64,000 nucleotides of DNA from Amoebophrya sp. A120 (GCA_905178155.1 CAJINV010000005.1:377319-441318), one strand, 5' to 3'. Shown: positions 22,242 to 33,537, counted from the first letter of the stretch. The notes: generated from the sequence alone by a model not told the origin. Numbers and translations are program-made.

Positions 22242-23294
22242 ATGACTCGGAGTGGGGCAGAGGGACTAGCAGCCACCGGGACGAGTGAGGAGTGCGTCGG
22301 TGGGCCGAGTAGCACACGCGTCTCAATGTCGTTTTTTTTGAGGGAATTCTCGTCAGTGCGTGTGTGTAAGTACTGTTTTTGCGCATCTCAACAGGTCATG
22401 AGTGTGCATTACCCGGCCAAGTTTACCAGTTTGCGCGCGTCCGGAAATGTAATTATGGCAAAGCACACGGCAGTCTCCTCTTCAGCATACTTTGCTGGTA
22501 GCGCTCGTTGCTCCACCTTGTGCCTCGCGGTCCCGGCAAAGCTTCGCGTGTTGGAAAGAACGTCATCTCTTTGTGTTTCGCATGATGCACCAGGACGACG
22601 CCAGATCACATCACAGACACGGATCCTCTCTTCAAGAACATTCTCGTCGGCAACAACCCCCCAACTCACTGAAGCGCTGTCGCACTTCGATCCGAATGAG
22701 CGGCAAAAAGCCCTCCTTGCACTCGGCTTCGACACGACTGCAACCTCGAGGAAAAACGCACCGCCCTCCTCCGCCGCCGACGACACCCTCCGCACCGACA
22801 CAGATCTCCTCCTTACCAAGCTGGACAAGTGTAACGACTTGCTGCAGAAGAACAAAAAACGCCGCGTCTCTCTCCGCCATTCGCCCGTCTTCAAGCAGTA
22901 CGGGTCGATGGGCACGCTGGCGACCTTTGGTGGCAGTCTCTTGTTCATCCCCGCGAGCTTTTTCAGCGGCGTTTTTCTCTTCCCGGCAGCCTACTGCTGG
23001 TACCAGAACTGGAAGCAATGGAAGAAAACTGACGAGAGAACGACGGTGACCACGACAGAAATGGAGGACTTGGAAGATTGGAGCAAAAAGTTGGAAGACC
23101 GGAAAAAGGACTTGATTAAAGCTGTAGCAGAGGAGCTGATGCAGGGAAAAAAAGCCGAGGCCGGAAAGTTTGCTGTCGATGACTCTGGTTCTGGTTCGTT
23201 TCACGACTCCTGCACCAAGAGAAGTACCCAAAGCACTGAGACCGAAAACTCCCCTGCTGCTGCTACTGCCATTGGGGCGCCTGCGACAGGCTGA
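22242..23294 (+). CDS. Hypothetical membrane protein, probably organellar
   Basis: The 350-residue frame starts at ATG 22242. Later in-frame Mets (at SVHYPAKF and AKHTAVSS) are equally possible starts, because an intron may lie near 22365-22396 (GTGTGTAAGT ... CAACAG). The first 130 residues are rich in Ser, Arg and Ala with few acids, suggesting an organelle-targeting region. The mature part has a helical segment (LLLTKLDKCNDLLQKNKKRR). A hydrophobic hairpin follows (MGTLATFGGSLLFIPASFF, GVFLFPAAYCW). Then comes a charged coiled coil (EDWSKKLEDRKKDLIKAVAE). Family not recognised; an inner-membrane protein of mitochondria is a reasonable guess. Confidence 0.6.
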   Translation: MTRSGAEGLAATGTSEECVGGPSSTRVSMSFFLREFSSVRVCKYCFCASQQVMSVHYPAKFTSLRASGNVIMAKHTAVSSSAYFAGSARCSTLCLAVPAKLRVLERTSSLCVSHDAPGRRQITSQTRILSSRTFSSATTPQLTEALSHFDPNERQKALLALGFDTTATSRKNAPPSSAADDTLRTDTDLLLTKLDKCNDLLQKNKKRRVSLRHSPVFKQYGSMGTLATFGGSLLFIPASFFSGVFLFPAAYCWYQNWKQWKKTDERTTVTTTEMEDLEDWSKKLEDRKKDLIKAVAEELMQGKKAEAGKFAVDDSGSGSFHDSCTKRSTQSTETENSPAAATAIGAPATG

Positions 23295-23828
23295 CTCTAG
23301 AGTTGCCTGCTTGCTTCTCCATCATCTACAACTTACTGATACCTCCTACTTTCAGCAGCTCTCCATGCACGTAGTACGTGTTCGGCTTTTCTTTTGATGC
23401 GCAAGCTTCAGAGTACCGGACGCACCGCCACTGTTGGCCGAGAGATCCAGATTGTGGATGTTTTCCTTGATGTAGTCGCTCGGACGCTCGAAGCAAGAGC
23501 AAAAGGAGTGGACTTGGTAAGTCATTACCATTAGGTTGGGAGAGACAGAGACGAGAGAAAAAAAAATGCTAGAAAAAGAGAGATCAAGATTGATTTCTCC
23601 GATGAAGCACTTATGTTTTCTTCCTGCCAGCAGATCCTCGATACTAAGAGTCAAAACCCATCCCAGATGCGTCACTTCGGTCCAAATTTCTATGCAAGAC
23701 AGCCCTTCATGAGCGCGATGCTACCTAGTGTTTCTCCACTTGTGTTGGAATTATTGGCTCGGGCCACAAGGTGAAGAACTCTGTACCTGTAGCCACTTCG
23801 TCCTGCAGTTACATCTAATAACGCGACC
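23295..23828. other. Intergenic region with a possible small gene fragment on the - strand
   Basis: On the - strand, 23675-23352 contains peptide-like sequence (GWVLTLSIEDLLAGRKHK and FERPSDYIKENIHNLDLSA) around a pyrimidine-rich tract that could be an intron. No start or gene partner can be found, and it opposes the local strand. Otherwise nothing is seen. Confidence 0.3.
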
Positions 23829-25835
23829 ATGGCGCTTCCCAAGCTGTCCATCGGCGTTCCGGCGGCGTCTTTGCCGCCCATGATTTATCGCCGGCAACTC
23901 ACGCCGGCGGTGCCCGGGCAAAACAGTACCGCGGAAAGCACCTACTACGCCGGCTTCCTGTACGATTTCTTTACCGAGCTGGGAAGGCGGGCCCAGTTCG
24001 AGATCGAGTTTGTCCCGATGGGCGGAAATCCCTACGCCTCGGACTGGAACACGGTGGGAAAAGCAATGCTGCGCACCGGCCGCGTAAACTTGACCTGGAC
24101 CAACATTCCGGACGAGGGGCACGAACCCAGTTTTGCCCAGATTCCCCCCATCTTCACCAACACCGCGAGAATACTGACCCGCAAAACGGTGCGGGAGACG
24201 GGCTTCATGCAGATTTTTGCGCCCTTCTCGAACGAACTGTGGATAGCGATTTCGCTTTCAATCGTTTTTGGTGCGGTGATCATGGTGGTAATCAACGTTT
24301 TGCAGTACCAAGGGACCAATGTTCCTTCTGATAGTGCAAGAGATGGGCCTTCATCCGAGCAGGTGGACAGTCGGGGCACCAAAGCAGAAATAAAAGACCT
24401 TGGCGATGGTGGAACATCGAAAAAGCAAAGTGCAACAGGATCACCGCTGAACAATACTACGGTCGAAAATTCTGATATTGATAAACCTTTCGACAGCCCA
24501 GTGGTGTCCCAGACGGGGGACAGAAGCCCTTCCGCGGAATCGTGCCCGGTTCGCGTGCGCGTCGTAGACCAGACGGAGGAAGTATCGCTTCGACCGCCCA
24601 ACCGAAGTGCTTCACAGCTCTTCGAGCAATCCGAGGTGCTGAAACCCAGCGCAGTGGTCTCGATTGAAAGTTTGAAGGATACAGCGACCGCAACGGGCAC
24701 GAACGACGGAAGAGAAAATAAAACAGCGGCATTTTTGCTTGATGAAACGAACCTCGCCGCGAAAGATGATCCAACCCCGCCGCAAGACGACGAAGAGTCC
24801 CCGTACCGGTTCTTCGTTTTTCTTTACCACACGCTTGCCGCGATGCTGGGTGGCGACGAGTACGATTTGTACCACCTCCCGCTCTATGGGCGCATTCACC
24901 GCATCGGATTACTGTTTTTCGTGCTGATTCTGACCAACACGTACGTTGCAAACCTGGCCGCCTTCCTGACCCGCCCGAAATACGTGATTCACGGGCCGCA
25001 GACGATCGCCGACATTCAGTCCGCGAATGTGTGTTGCCGGTGGCTGGGCTCCGCCGCGAACTTTCAATACAACTACGGGTTCACGGGGAAGTTCTTGACC
25101 CCGCCCTTGAGCTACTTTTTTCAACCGGCAAGGGCCGGCGTTTCGGAGGAAGAAAACGCCGAGCGGCTGCGGACCAATGTCGACACCTGGGCGCGGGAGC
25201 AGCTGTTCGCAGGCAACTGCGATGCTATCGTGGAGATGAACGACATGGCGCAAAGCGAGAGTTTGCGGTTTTGCGACACCTTGCATCTGAACCCGGATGT
25301 GCAGTTAGGCGCGTGGTACACGACGGCCTACTACCTGGACGAGTCCAATCAAAATGAGTGGGACCGCCTGATGGCCACGGCTGCCACGGCGCAAGGGACA
25401 AACTACACCTGCAACTCGAACGAGACCGCCGCTCTGGGCTTCGAAAAGAAACGCGAGTGCTTTCCGACCCACCCATGGTTGGAATTTCCCGGCATGCTTT
25501 CGGTTTTTGTGAATAGGGAAACGAAAAAAATTCTGAATAACCAAATGTACTTTGACATGTTGCAGCGGAACATGCGGTTAGGCGAGAGCTGCGGCAACAA
25601 TGCCGACGCGGAGACCGATGACACGATCAAGCTCGCCCACCTCGCGGTTGCCTTCATTGTGTACGGCAGCTGCAGCTTCCTCGCCGTGCTGTTCACGTGG
25701 TTTGAACGATACCAACGTTCGAAACGAGGGGAAGGGACGCCCGAGCTGCAGACCGAGGTACAAAACGAGAAATTGGACAAGAAATTGAATCAGGTGCTGG
25801 AAAGAATGGAACGAATGGAAAAAAAGATCAAATAA
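23829..25835 (+). CDS. Ionotropic glutamate receptor-like ligand-gated ion channel
   Basis: 668 residues from ATG 23829, apparently without introns. The order follows the iGluR core. A first ligand-binding half comes first (YYAGFLYDFFTELGRRAQFE; TGRVNLTWTNIPDEG). M1 is at about 137-158 (LWIAISLSIVFGAVIMVVIN). The pore helix region is LYHTLAAMLGGDEYD. M3 carries the hallmark gate motif as TNTYVANLAAF at 369-379 (family: SYTANLAAF). The second ligand-binding half follows, then M4 near 602-625 and a C-terminal coiled coil (KKLNQVLERMERMEKK). Odd points: no amino-terminal regulatory domain, no evident signal peptide, and a ~170-residue Ser/Thr/Asp-rich insertion between M1 and the pore, where animal receptors have a short loop. 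The likely role is a plasma-membrane or organelle cation channel gated by an amino acid; the ligand is unknown. Confidence 0.85.
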   Translation: MALPKLSIGVPAASLPPMIYRRQLTPAVPGQNSTAESTYYAGFLYDFFTELGRRAQFEIEFVPMGGNPYASDWNTVGKAMLRTGRVNLTWTNIPDEGHEPSFAQIPPIFTNTARILTRKTVRETGFMQIFAPFSNELWIAISLSIVFGAVIMVVINVLQYQGTNVPSDSARDGPSSEQVDSRGTKAEIKDLGDGGTSKKQSATGSPLNNTTVENSDIDKPFDSPVVSQTGDRSPSAESCPVRVRVVDQTEEVSLRPPNRSASQLFEQSEVLKPSAVVSIESLKDTATATGTNDGRENKTAAFLLDETNLAAKDDPTPPQDDEESPYRFFVFLYHTLAAMLGGDEYDLYHLPLYGRIHRIGLLFFVLILTNTYVANLAAFLTRPKYVIHGPQTIADIQSANVCCRWLGSAANFQYNYGFTGKFLTPPLSYFFQPARAGVSEEENAERLRTNVDTWAREQLFAGNCDAIVEMNDMAQSESLRFCDTLHLNPDVQLGAWYTTAYYLDESNQNEWDRLMATAATAQGTNYTCNSNETAALGFEKKRECFPTHPWLEFPGMLSVFVNRETKKILNNQMYFDMLQRNMRLGESCGNNADAETDDTIKLAHLAVAFIVYGSCSFLAVLFTWFERYQRSKRGEGTPELQTEVQNEKLDKKLNQVLERMERMEKKIK

Positions 25836-26930
25836 AGATGCATTAGAGAACATCAACATATGAGTTGCCACCATTCCGTTGTCCATGATACACGAAATCA
25901 GAAGAAAAAACTAACTGAGATTTTTCCTTCGGACAATCGTTTCAAGAAAAAAGGAGATTTATTTTTTTCAGGAACCAGAATTTCGAGTCCATGACACAGA
26001 CACTACCGATAAATTTTCTCGACGATATCGATGCTTCTTCTCAACAATCATACATAAAGACATCAGATTCGGATTCGGAGACAAAAACAAAATCTACTGA
26101 AAGAGGATCTAAATAATGAATCAATCAGAATTTAGGATAAAATGCAGAATTTTTCTAAATGAATATCAAGATGTGAATCTGAAAATTGAGGAAAAAATTT
26201 CTCCATCGATCTCTGATTCTTTCCGAGATTCGAAGAAAATTTGTTGATAATTGAGAGGATGGATCGATCGATAAAATGATATCAGATTTTTGATCAGATG
26301 ATTTATCGGTTTGCAGGATATATCTGGATCGCCAGATTTTTCGATTGAAATTTTTTTTATTTTTAGGATGAATGAGGTTCGGTAATGATCATAAAGAAAG
26401 AAAATCTCGGAAAATCTTTTCTCGGGGAGAGAGAAAAAATCGAAGAAAATTTTTCAAAAATGAAAATTTATCAATTTCGGAATCAATATGATGAGAATCC
26501 GATTTCTATGAAGATTTTTTGAAAAATTTGCCGATGATTTTTATCATATGGAATTTCAAGAAATTTTTTCAAATTTAATAACGAAATTTTCCAATTAATT
26601 AAAAGAAATCCGATACATTAAATCCAAGAAATTAATCGATCGATCGATCCGATTATATATGATGTATATAGATAAAAGATATTCCAAATAATATTGAAGG
26701 ATTCCATTGGAGAGATAAGACAGAAAATTCGAGATACATGCATCGATCGAGACAGATATTTTTTTCTCTTTCCTTCATAAAAAATTCATATGATCGATAT
26801 CAGATCGAATCCATCTGAAGGATAAATATCGATATATTTTTTTTCATTTTTCAAATCAGATATCCCCATCGTTTTCATCAATGAGAATGCCATATGAAAT
26901 GAGAACAATCTCGATTAAAAAAATTGATTG
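25836..26930. other. AT-rich island with GATC/ATCGAT-rich motifs
   Basis: About 1.1 kb of AT-rich sequence with no ORF of note, full of gat/atc words and short polymers such as tcgatcgatcgatcc near 26640. Composition changes abruptly at both edges: the channel stop on the left, the RNase H fragment on the right. It sits at the edge of the zone where the two gene clusters converge. Confidence 0.7.
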
Positions 26931-28978
26931 ACACCTCATATTCAAAATTTGAAGGAATTTATTCGGGACGGCAGTGACCTGCTGCTCTATGAAACACTAC
27001 GGGACGCCCTGGAGAAAGTAGGACCCGCGGGACACCTGTCGCTGGTGTTCACAAAGTCGCACAGGAAGGTCGTGGATGGCAACGAGGTCGCGGACAAGCT
27101 CGCGACCATGGCCAGGGAGCAAACCGACTACACCGAAGTCGGTGCGAGGGTCACGCACAGACAAGCCAAGCCAGCGGGAGGTCGCGAGGTCCCTGCGGCA
27201 GCAAAAAAAGAAGGAGCTGCAGGACAAGGGAAAACAGACAGGAGGGTCCAAGACCTGCACGACACTCCGCCAGGTGTGCAGCCAGCCCGGTCGACAGCGT
27301 GGCACACGCGACGAGGGCGGACGAAGTCGCCTACAACGCGGCAAGGATGGGCCTGCTGGTTTCGGACATAACCGGTAGAGACTACGCCTGCCCGTTTTGT
27401 CAAGGGCGGACACAAAACCCACCGGCAGCAACGACGGCGCACTTGGTACAGGAGTGCCCGGCCCTGCAACACCTCCGGGCGGTAGACCCGTCCAACCCGG
27501 GCGAATTCCGGTCCGCGGCGCTGCAGGAGGACCCGTTTTGGGGCATCGAGTTCATCAGGCTGTTGCGGCGCGCGCTACAGCCGGGTGGGGAGCTCGATGA
27601 CGATGCAGACTGGGACAGCGACACCACCGAGGACGAGACGCAGCAATACAACACCGGGGCCGAACTTTTCAGCGCAAACAAAGCGCCACCAGGACTCCGC
27701 CCACCGCTTCCTCCCCCCCAAACATACTACCGCGGGCGCGGGGCGTCGGAGGGGGCGTGGGGGGGTCCTGACCGGTATTCTAATTGTTTTGGCTACGTTT
27801 CCTTGGGCTCCGGCGCATTGACTTCCGCTCCGTTTTCAAATGAGATTGCATTCCCACACCCAAAGTTAAAGTTTCCTGCTTGCGCCTCTCAACATCACCT
27901 CGCACAGGAGCCGGCAACCACCGCTGGAGTTTCACCGTACTGGCACCGCGACCCTCGACTTGCACCGGCTTCCACCTCACCTAGCCTGTCGCTACAAGTC
28001 GATCCGCGCGACGTAGTGCCCCCGCCCCTCAACACGCACTACCTGAGCAGGCCACATTCATTCCAAACACAGCAGAGCGGTCCACGTCCGCATGCAGACC
28101 CAGAGCACCTACGCGAGAAACCGACACGGGCACCCCGGGACGGGGGGTGCCCGAACAGGTATATAAATGAATATAGATTTTGTCGATCCTTTGGTGCTCA
28201 TGGAATGCCTCCACACTCTGCTGCTCCCGTCGCTGCTCCCCCCTCAACATCCACCCAGGTGCACCCATCCGGCCCCGGGCGCAGCCACAACAGCCAGTGC
28301 GACGGCTCTTCGACACGGACTTGGTGGCCGCGCGCATCGAGGATTGCGAGCACTTGCGGCTGGCACCCCGGCGACATCCCAATGCGGGTGCCCCAGGGCG
28401 GGGGGCACCCCAACAGGTATAGTTCTACTCTTTATGCCTGTGGCGGTGCATGGCATGGAATGCAACAATATCATGCTGGTCCCGGTGCTCGTCCTCCTCA
28501 TAATTCCCAGGTCAACCGGCACTGCACGACCAGCGGACGGACCTGGTGGCTTTGGGACGACCGAGACGGCGACCAGGCAGGGCGACAAGATGGAATTAAG
28601 GAAGCGACAATCCCCATCCAGGCCTGGCGATACCACGACGACTTCTACGCGCGGGGCATTGCTGCCGACTGCCGATGGCCGGAGATCCGAAATAACCGAT
28701 TGCGCGCGATAGCGGGGCAAAGCGGTCTACACCTACGCGATCAGGGGGCGGGGGCTCCCGGGCGCGGGGGCTCCCAGAACAGGTATAATTCCATTTCGCA
28801 TGGCTGTGGTTCTTTTTGGAATGCCGAAGTCCACCACCCTCATGCTGGCGCGTTTGCTTCCCTCCCCCACAACACCCAGGTCCATTCCAACCACACGACG
28901 GGACCTAAGTCCGGACGATGGAAGACCGGACACTGGAACACGACCAGGGAACCTTACCAGGAGGCGACGTGGCGCTGA
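26928..28978 (+). pseudogene. Decayed retroelement fragment: RNase H tail plus zinc knuckle
   Basis: The first frame (26928-27371) has no ATG and begins inside an RNase H domain. Its end is recognisable as LSLVFTKSHRKVVDGNEVADKLATMA, split here as LSLVFTKSHRKVVDG and NEVADKLATMARE, with the last catalytic-type Asp in EVADKLA. Reading must shift to a second frame (27076-27378) and then a third (27299-28978). The third carries a C-x2-C-x13-H-x4-C knuckle (CPFCQGR...TAHLVQECP). The three-frame walk without ATGs means a broken gene, or one with unseen introns. The layout matches the intact protein at 848-3043, so both probably derive from the same kind of non-LTR element. The 3' part is a coding-like tandem repeat, listed separately. 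Composition is GC-rich between AT-rich flanks, which suggests insertion. Confidence 0.6.
27735..28978 (+). repeat. Four-unit tandem coding-like repeat with GC hairpins
   Basis: Four diverged units each start with a G/C-rich inverted or direct repeat. Examples are gggcacccc...ggggtgccc at 28134-28153 and gggtgcccc...ggggcaccc near 28386-28410. A codon pair for RY follows at about 27774, 28157, 28415 and 28781. In the single open frame the last three units read GG-x-x-NRY, then a Cys- or His-containing stretch, then a QV near the end (STSTQVH, HNSQVN, HNTQVH). Spacings between RY starts are multiples of three (258 and 366). The same DNA also looks like short introns (CAG|GTATA ... CCCAG|GT). 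Confidence 0.6.
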
Positions 28979-30354
28979 CCGAGCAAAAAACGGAAACGAT
29001 ACGAAGAGATTATTGATCGGAGAAAAGAGAAATAGATGTTGATCCAGGAGCTAGCATTTTGCTGGCTCCAGCTGCTTTTAATCGGAAAATATGTCTTGAA
29101 ATCTAGATCCTTATTTTCGGTTGCAGGTGAAATTGAAGAACAGGAAGATGAAAATCAGAAAAAAATAATCTTGAAATCTAGATTTATTTTTGACAAGAAC
29201 TACGACTGCAGGAGCTACGAATTATATTTTTTCAATTTTCTTATTCTGAAATTGTTGTTGTATTTGACCTTAAATCCAGATTGTCATTCTACGAACTTGT
29301 TGTTGGCTTTTCCATTATTATTTTCAGAATTAGATCTTTACTAAGCTTTTCAAATTGAGTCGGTTCTGACAGGAAAGATCACCAGAGGAAAAAATTGGGA
29401 TTGCAACGGAACTTCTAGGGCCTTGAACATTTGACGCCATGCCCGGGCATGGAAAGAAAGAAAGAAAGAAAGAAGGAATTTATCAAATGGAAATCTTTCG
29501 ATTCATCATGATTTTGATTGATATCTCTTTTTCCGGTTTCTCGATGGTATCGAATGTCTAGTGTGAAGGAATAGAAGGGTGTTTTTTTATGTCGAGGATG
29601 GTTTGTGTTCGTGCGTAACTTTTCTTTTTCATTGTTTCGACTTTCGGTTCGCAAACTATTTCCATTCATCGTCAACAAAGATCTAGGGCATGAGTATCTC
29701 ACCATGTGGATGATTCCTCTTTCATCTCCCACATGTGGCGGGGCAAAAATTTCTCGTTGTGTTACGTTAATCAATCTTTTCTGTATGTAAGTAGAAACAT
29801 AGGTTGTAGATCAATACATAGTCTAAATTGAAGGCAGGCACCAAAACGAACCAAAAATGCACTTGAAGGAATCTTCAGGGTGTTTGTTCATTTCTGAAAA
29901 ACGATGTCAATTCACATCGGGAAAGAACCTTGCTTGTGGTGCATTTTTTCATTGCAAGAACGCAGCAAAAATTTGCCCGCACATTGTTCATTTGCTACAC
30001 AGTACTACACGGCTTCTTCTGTTACAAAAAAGTACCTCCAGCTACGCAACAACTCATTGCAACTGCATCTGCCCGCCATGCTGTTGTTGGTTGCTCATGA
30101 CGCCTCTGCGATTCGGGATGAAAGGAGCTCTGTTTCGCGCTGCCAGTACAGCAGCAGCCCTCCTCTCCTTTTTCCGTTGCTGTTTTTGTTCGAATTGTTA
30201 TTACATCAATGAGAACTACCTCGCACGACAATGCCGGTATGGACTATGCAGAGAGAAGACGACGTAGACGAAGAAATTGTCAAAATTGGCCGATGAGATG
30301 AGCCTGATCATAGAAAACGCAGAAGAAAAAAATGAAAGTCACGTTGCTCTGTCA
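28979..30354. other. Convergence zone between the two gene clusters
   Basis: No supported gene. It is AT-rich again up to about 29450, with a small hairpin at 29049-29071 (ggagctagc / gctggctcc), a repeated ctTGAAATCTAGAT word (29095 and 29170) and a (GAAA)n microsatellite at about 29454-29475. Open frames near 29415-30267 are not gene-like. The + strand genes end to the left and the - strand genes end to the right, so transcription from both sides would meet here. Confidence 0.6.
29454..29475. repeat. (GAAA)n microsatellite
   Basis: About five and a half perfect GAAA units. Confidence 0.85.
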
Positions 30355-33300
30355 TTACATTACCTTTTTCTCTCCAGGTGGGCACAGGTGGCAAAAAGGA
30401 CAGTCGTCCCCGTTACTGCATTCCGCGCCTTGTTTGAAAAAAAACGCGCAGGGCTTGCACATCCGATTGGCGTGGAGTTCCGATTCGAGGTTGAGGCTTC
30501 TCCGTCCTTGTTGCGGCTGCACTCCCGCAGCGGAAGAAGCAATATGAGCCGCTTGATGCTGTTTTGCGTTGGTTTGCAGTTCCGCTTCCTCAGACGTATC
30601 TTCCTCGTAGCTGGTCGGCTCTTCCTCGTCGACCTCCATGTAGTCGTTCTTGCTCTGGGTGTGAGACGGCGCCTCTATTTCCGCGCTTGTGCCTTGATGT
30701 TCCTCGTTTATTTTCGTCTTCATCCCCTTTATTCGACGTTCCATCGCATTCCTCCGCCCCTCTTCGGTCAGGTAGTCGCCCTCCATCGGCGACACCACTC
30801 CCTGCGGCGACTCGTTTGGCGGCAGCGGTTTTTCAGGCGACAGGATTGCCGGGCCGGATTCTGGCGGTGGATCGACCACGGTCAGAAAGTGGCCCTGCTG
30901 TTCCAGTCTTCGATCAATTTCCGCCTTGTTTTCGTTCGCACTCGCACCCTTCGGGAAGACGGGCCTATTTGTTTTCTTCATCAGCCGGTTGGTGAAAACG
31001 GGGCGGTTATTCGGTTGATAGTGATATTGGAAATTATGCAGAACGCTGTACCTCCCGTCGTGTGCTGGCCCACGACCTTCTTGGTCGGGCCGAGGCTGCT
31101 GTTCCTGCAAAAAGCGGTTGTGACAATCGTGCATAGCGAGCGCAGCGTCGGTCAAAGGCATCATGGGGGCGTGACTGTTGTCCACTGTGTCAGTGCTGTA
31201 GGGTGCCGGCACGACCTGGTCCGCAAAGCCGGCGTACAGATAATTCGGATTGGTGTCGTGCTGCTGCCAGTACTCCGCTGTGCAGGAGATTGGGTCTGCG
31301 AAGAGCTGCCCTCCGTAGGACGGATCTGTTGGATCAAAAGTGTGATGTTGCTCTTGGTGCTGTTGCCGCATGTCGTATAGCTGCTGCACCGTCGTGAGGG
31401 CGGGGACGCTGTTTGCGTTGTCTGCAGCAAGAGTGCCGTTTTGTACCGGGCCTGCCGCGCCATTCCCGACAAATATGCCCGGCGGAGGTGGAACTCTGTC
31501 CACTGGGGCAGCGCCAGGGGCTCCAGCACTACTCTCCACGCCGTACATTTGTTGCATGTCGCTCAAATCCGCTTGCAAAGCTCGCCCACCGCTCGCTCCC
31601 GCCGCCGTGGGCCAGGCGGAAAAAGGGAAATCGCCCGACATTGCGAGATATCAAATGTAAAAATGTCTGGGTCTGGAAGAGTCATGCTGTTTTTGCATGA
31701 CACAGAAGGTCTGGCATGGAAGCTCTAGCATCACAGGTTTATAGAGCCTTCCGCAATGCCGAATCCGCATGACAAGTCCCCTATTTTGCTGACAAAAAGT
31801 GGGAGCTTTTGCTACGTATGCATGAGAGACTTTTCTGTGTTCTGAAATACGCATTACAAGTTGCATTCTTCCAGACCCAGACACTTTTACATTTGATACG
31901 AGATTCTGCCCGGCGAGCTGCTTCGCCGCAGTCAGGTTCGTTTCCCGGATCGCTTCGGGAGCGAAGGGCAAACTGGTGAAGTCCAGCATCCCTTCATCGT
32001 TCATTGCGATAATACCGGGTTCGAAGTCGATGCAAGCGGAACTCCAGGTCGGGTCAAAGGGCACAGCGTCAGCAGACAGCTGGGTCGTACTTGTCGGTGG
32101 TTTATTGCCTGTAGTGACAAGTTCTCTCATCGAAGCGTTCTGGTTCGTAGCGGGTAGATGCGCAAATGTCGGTCTGCACTCCCGCACCTGCAATTGTGAC
32201 GGGTTATCGATGGAGGTAGGATAGTTTAAGTTTTCCGCGTCCGTCGTGCTCATGGTGGTTGTGCCAAAAATGGAAGAAGAAGTGGCACCACCTCCCGGTT
32301 GGTCGTGCTCCGCGGATTTATTTTCAGGCACCGGAATTTTTGCGGGCGGCGAATTGTCGTCCGTGTGGTCCTTGTCTTCTAGCAGCACTTTACTCGCGGA
32401 ACTGTTCGCACCTTCGGCTACTTTCTCATCTACAATCCCTGGCTGGTGCAAAAATTTACTCAACTCCAGGATTTTCCGCGGCAGTGCGGGTCCTCTGCTT
32501 GCAGCGCCTTGCTGGTTGTCGTCCTCTCTCTTCATGGCGTCTTCATCTTCCGCTTTTTCCGATGGTGTCGGGGAAAAAGCCACCGCCTTCGGGGACCAGG
32601 TCGGCGCGGGGGGCTGCCCGGGCTGAGTGTTGGTGTGCCAAAAAGATGGACTTGTGTTTGGCGGGGCTGGGAAGAAAGCAGCAGCTCCTCCTGCACTCGT
32701 ATTCGGGTCGTAGTACTCGAAGCCAAGCGGTAGGGACAGCATTTGGTCGAAGGGCGACCGAGATCCGGCTTCCACCACGGTCGGATTGCATTGACTTCTC
32801 GTCGGCGAAGGGGAGGCCGATGACGCGAGACAGGGGTCGACCCGCTGCTCTTCATCTTGCGATTTGACCAGCTTATTTTCGGTCTGCCTTAGAGAGTTGA
32901 GAGTCGCCGCACCAGAGGTGGTTTTCGTTTTCTGAATCTTGTTCATAACCTTGCCTTTCCTCTTACTTGGGCTTTTCTCTGCCTCAGCAGCAGCGTTTCG
33001 TGCAGCACTTGCACTTCCACCAGGGACGATGATCCCTTTGCCGAGCAGCCCGAGGCGTTTCAAAGCGTTGTCGCCCTGCAGTCGCAGCTCGTGTCGCTTG
33101 AAGGAACCAGGAGCGATGACGTTCGACTGGTCCTGTTGGTTCTCCATGTTAGCCAGCCCGAAGTCGTCCGACGCCGTTGCGGAGGCTGAGGCCGAAGCTG
33201 CAAGGAGGTCCGCTGATTGGGATGGTTGGAAAGGTGGCGGAGGTGCAGCAGGGCTATCTTGCCAAAAATACACATACTGCTGTTTGGCAGGAGGAGGTGA

Positions 33301-33537
33301 AGCCGCCGGTTCATCTGGTACCGCAGCGTCTTTGCTCTCCGAAGCTTCAGCTTTCTGCTCGGCAACACTTTGCGGATGTGGATCAGTGGTGAGTGCAATT
33401 TCCGCGTCTTCAGCTGGTTCTTCTGCTGCCGCGGACGACGACTTTTTGACCCAAACACCAGAGACACACACGAGCGGAACGAAAAATGAGAGCAAAAAAA
33501 GTGCGTTTCTTGCCGGGCGGACAACAAGCAGCGTCAT
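30355..33537 (-). CDS. CCCH zinc-finger protein with disordered N-terminus, one introner
   Basis: Exons 33537-31899 and 31643-30355, joined by removing one introner plus TSD, give 975 residues (GQNL|AMSGDFPF). The N-terminus (ALFLLSFFVPLVCVSGVWV) looks like a signal peptide or anchor. A long low-complexity Ser/Ala/Pro-rich region follows, with a basic patch (SPSKRKGKVMNKIQKTK). The extreme C-terminus has a single Cys/His finger, CKPCAFFFKQGAECSNGDDC followed by PFCHLCPPGEKK. This C-x2-C...C...C-x2-CH pattern is a CCCH type frequent in dinoflagellates and usually linked to RNA binding. A signal-like N-terminus on a putative RNA-binding protein is odd; translation may start later, although the frame is continuous. 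Confidence 0.7.
31649..31898. mobile_element. Introner element, TIR family A (CCCH gene)
   Basis: 250 bp between cgaga duplications (31644-31648 and 31899-31903). Ends are tatcaaatgtaaaaatgtct and the inverted copy ending acacttttacatttgata. Removal restores the - strand frame across two long ORFs. Confidence 0.93.

Noticed and set aside
29857-30267. 136-residue Cys-rich ORF on +
   Set aside because: Composition reflects TTG/TGC-rich DNA, overlaps other frames, no motif; beyond the point where + genes stop.
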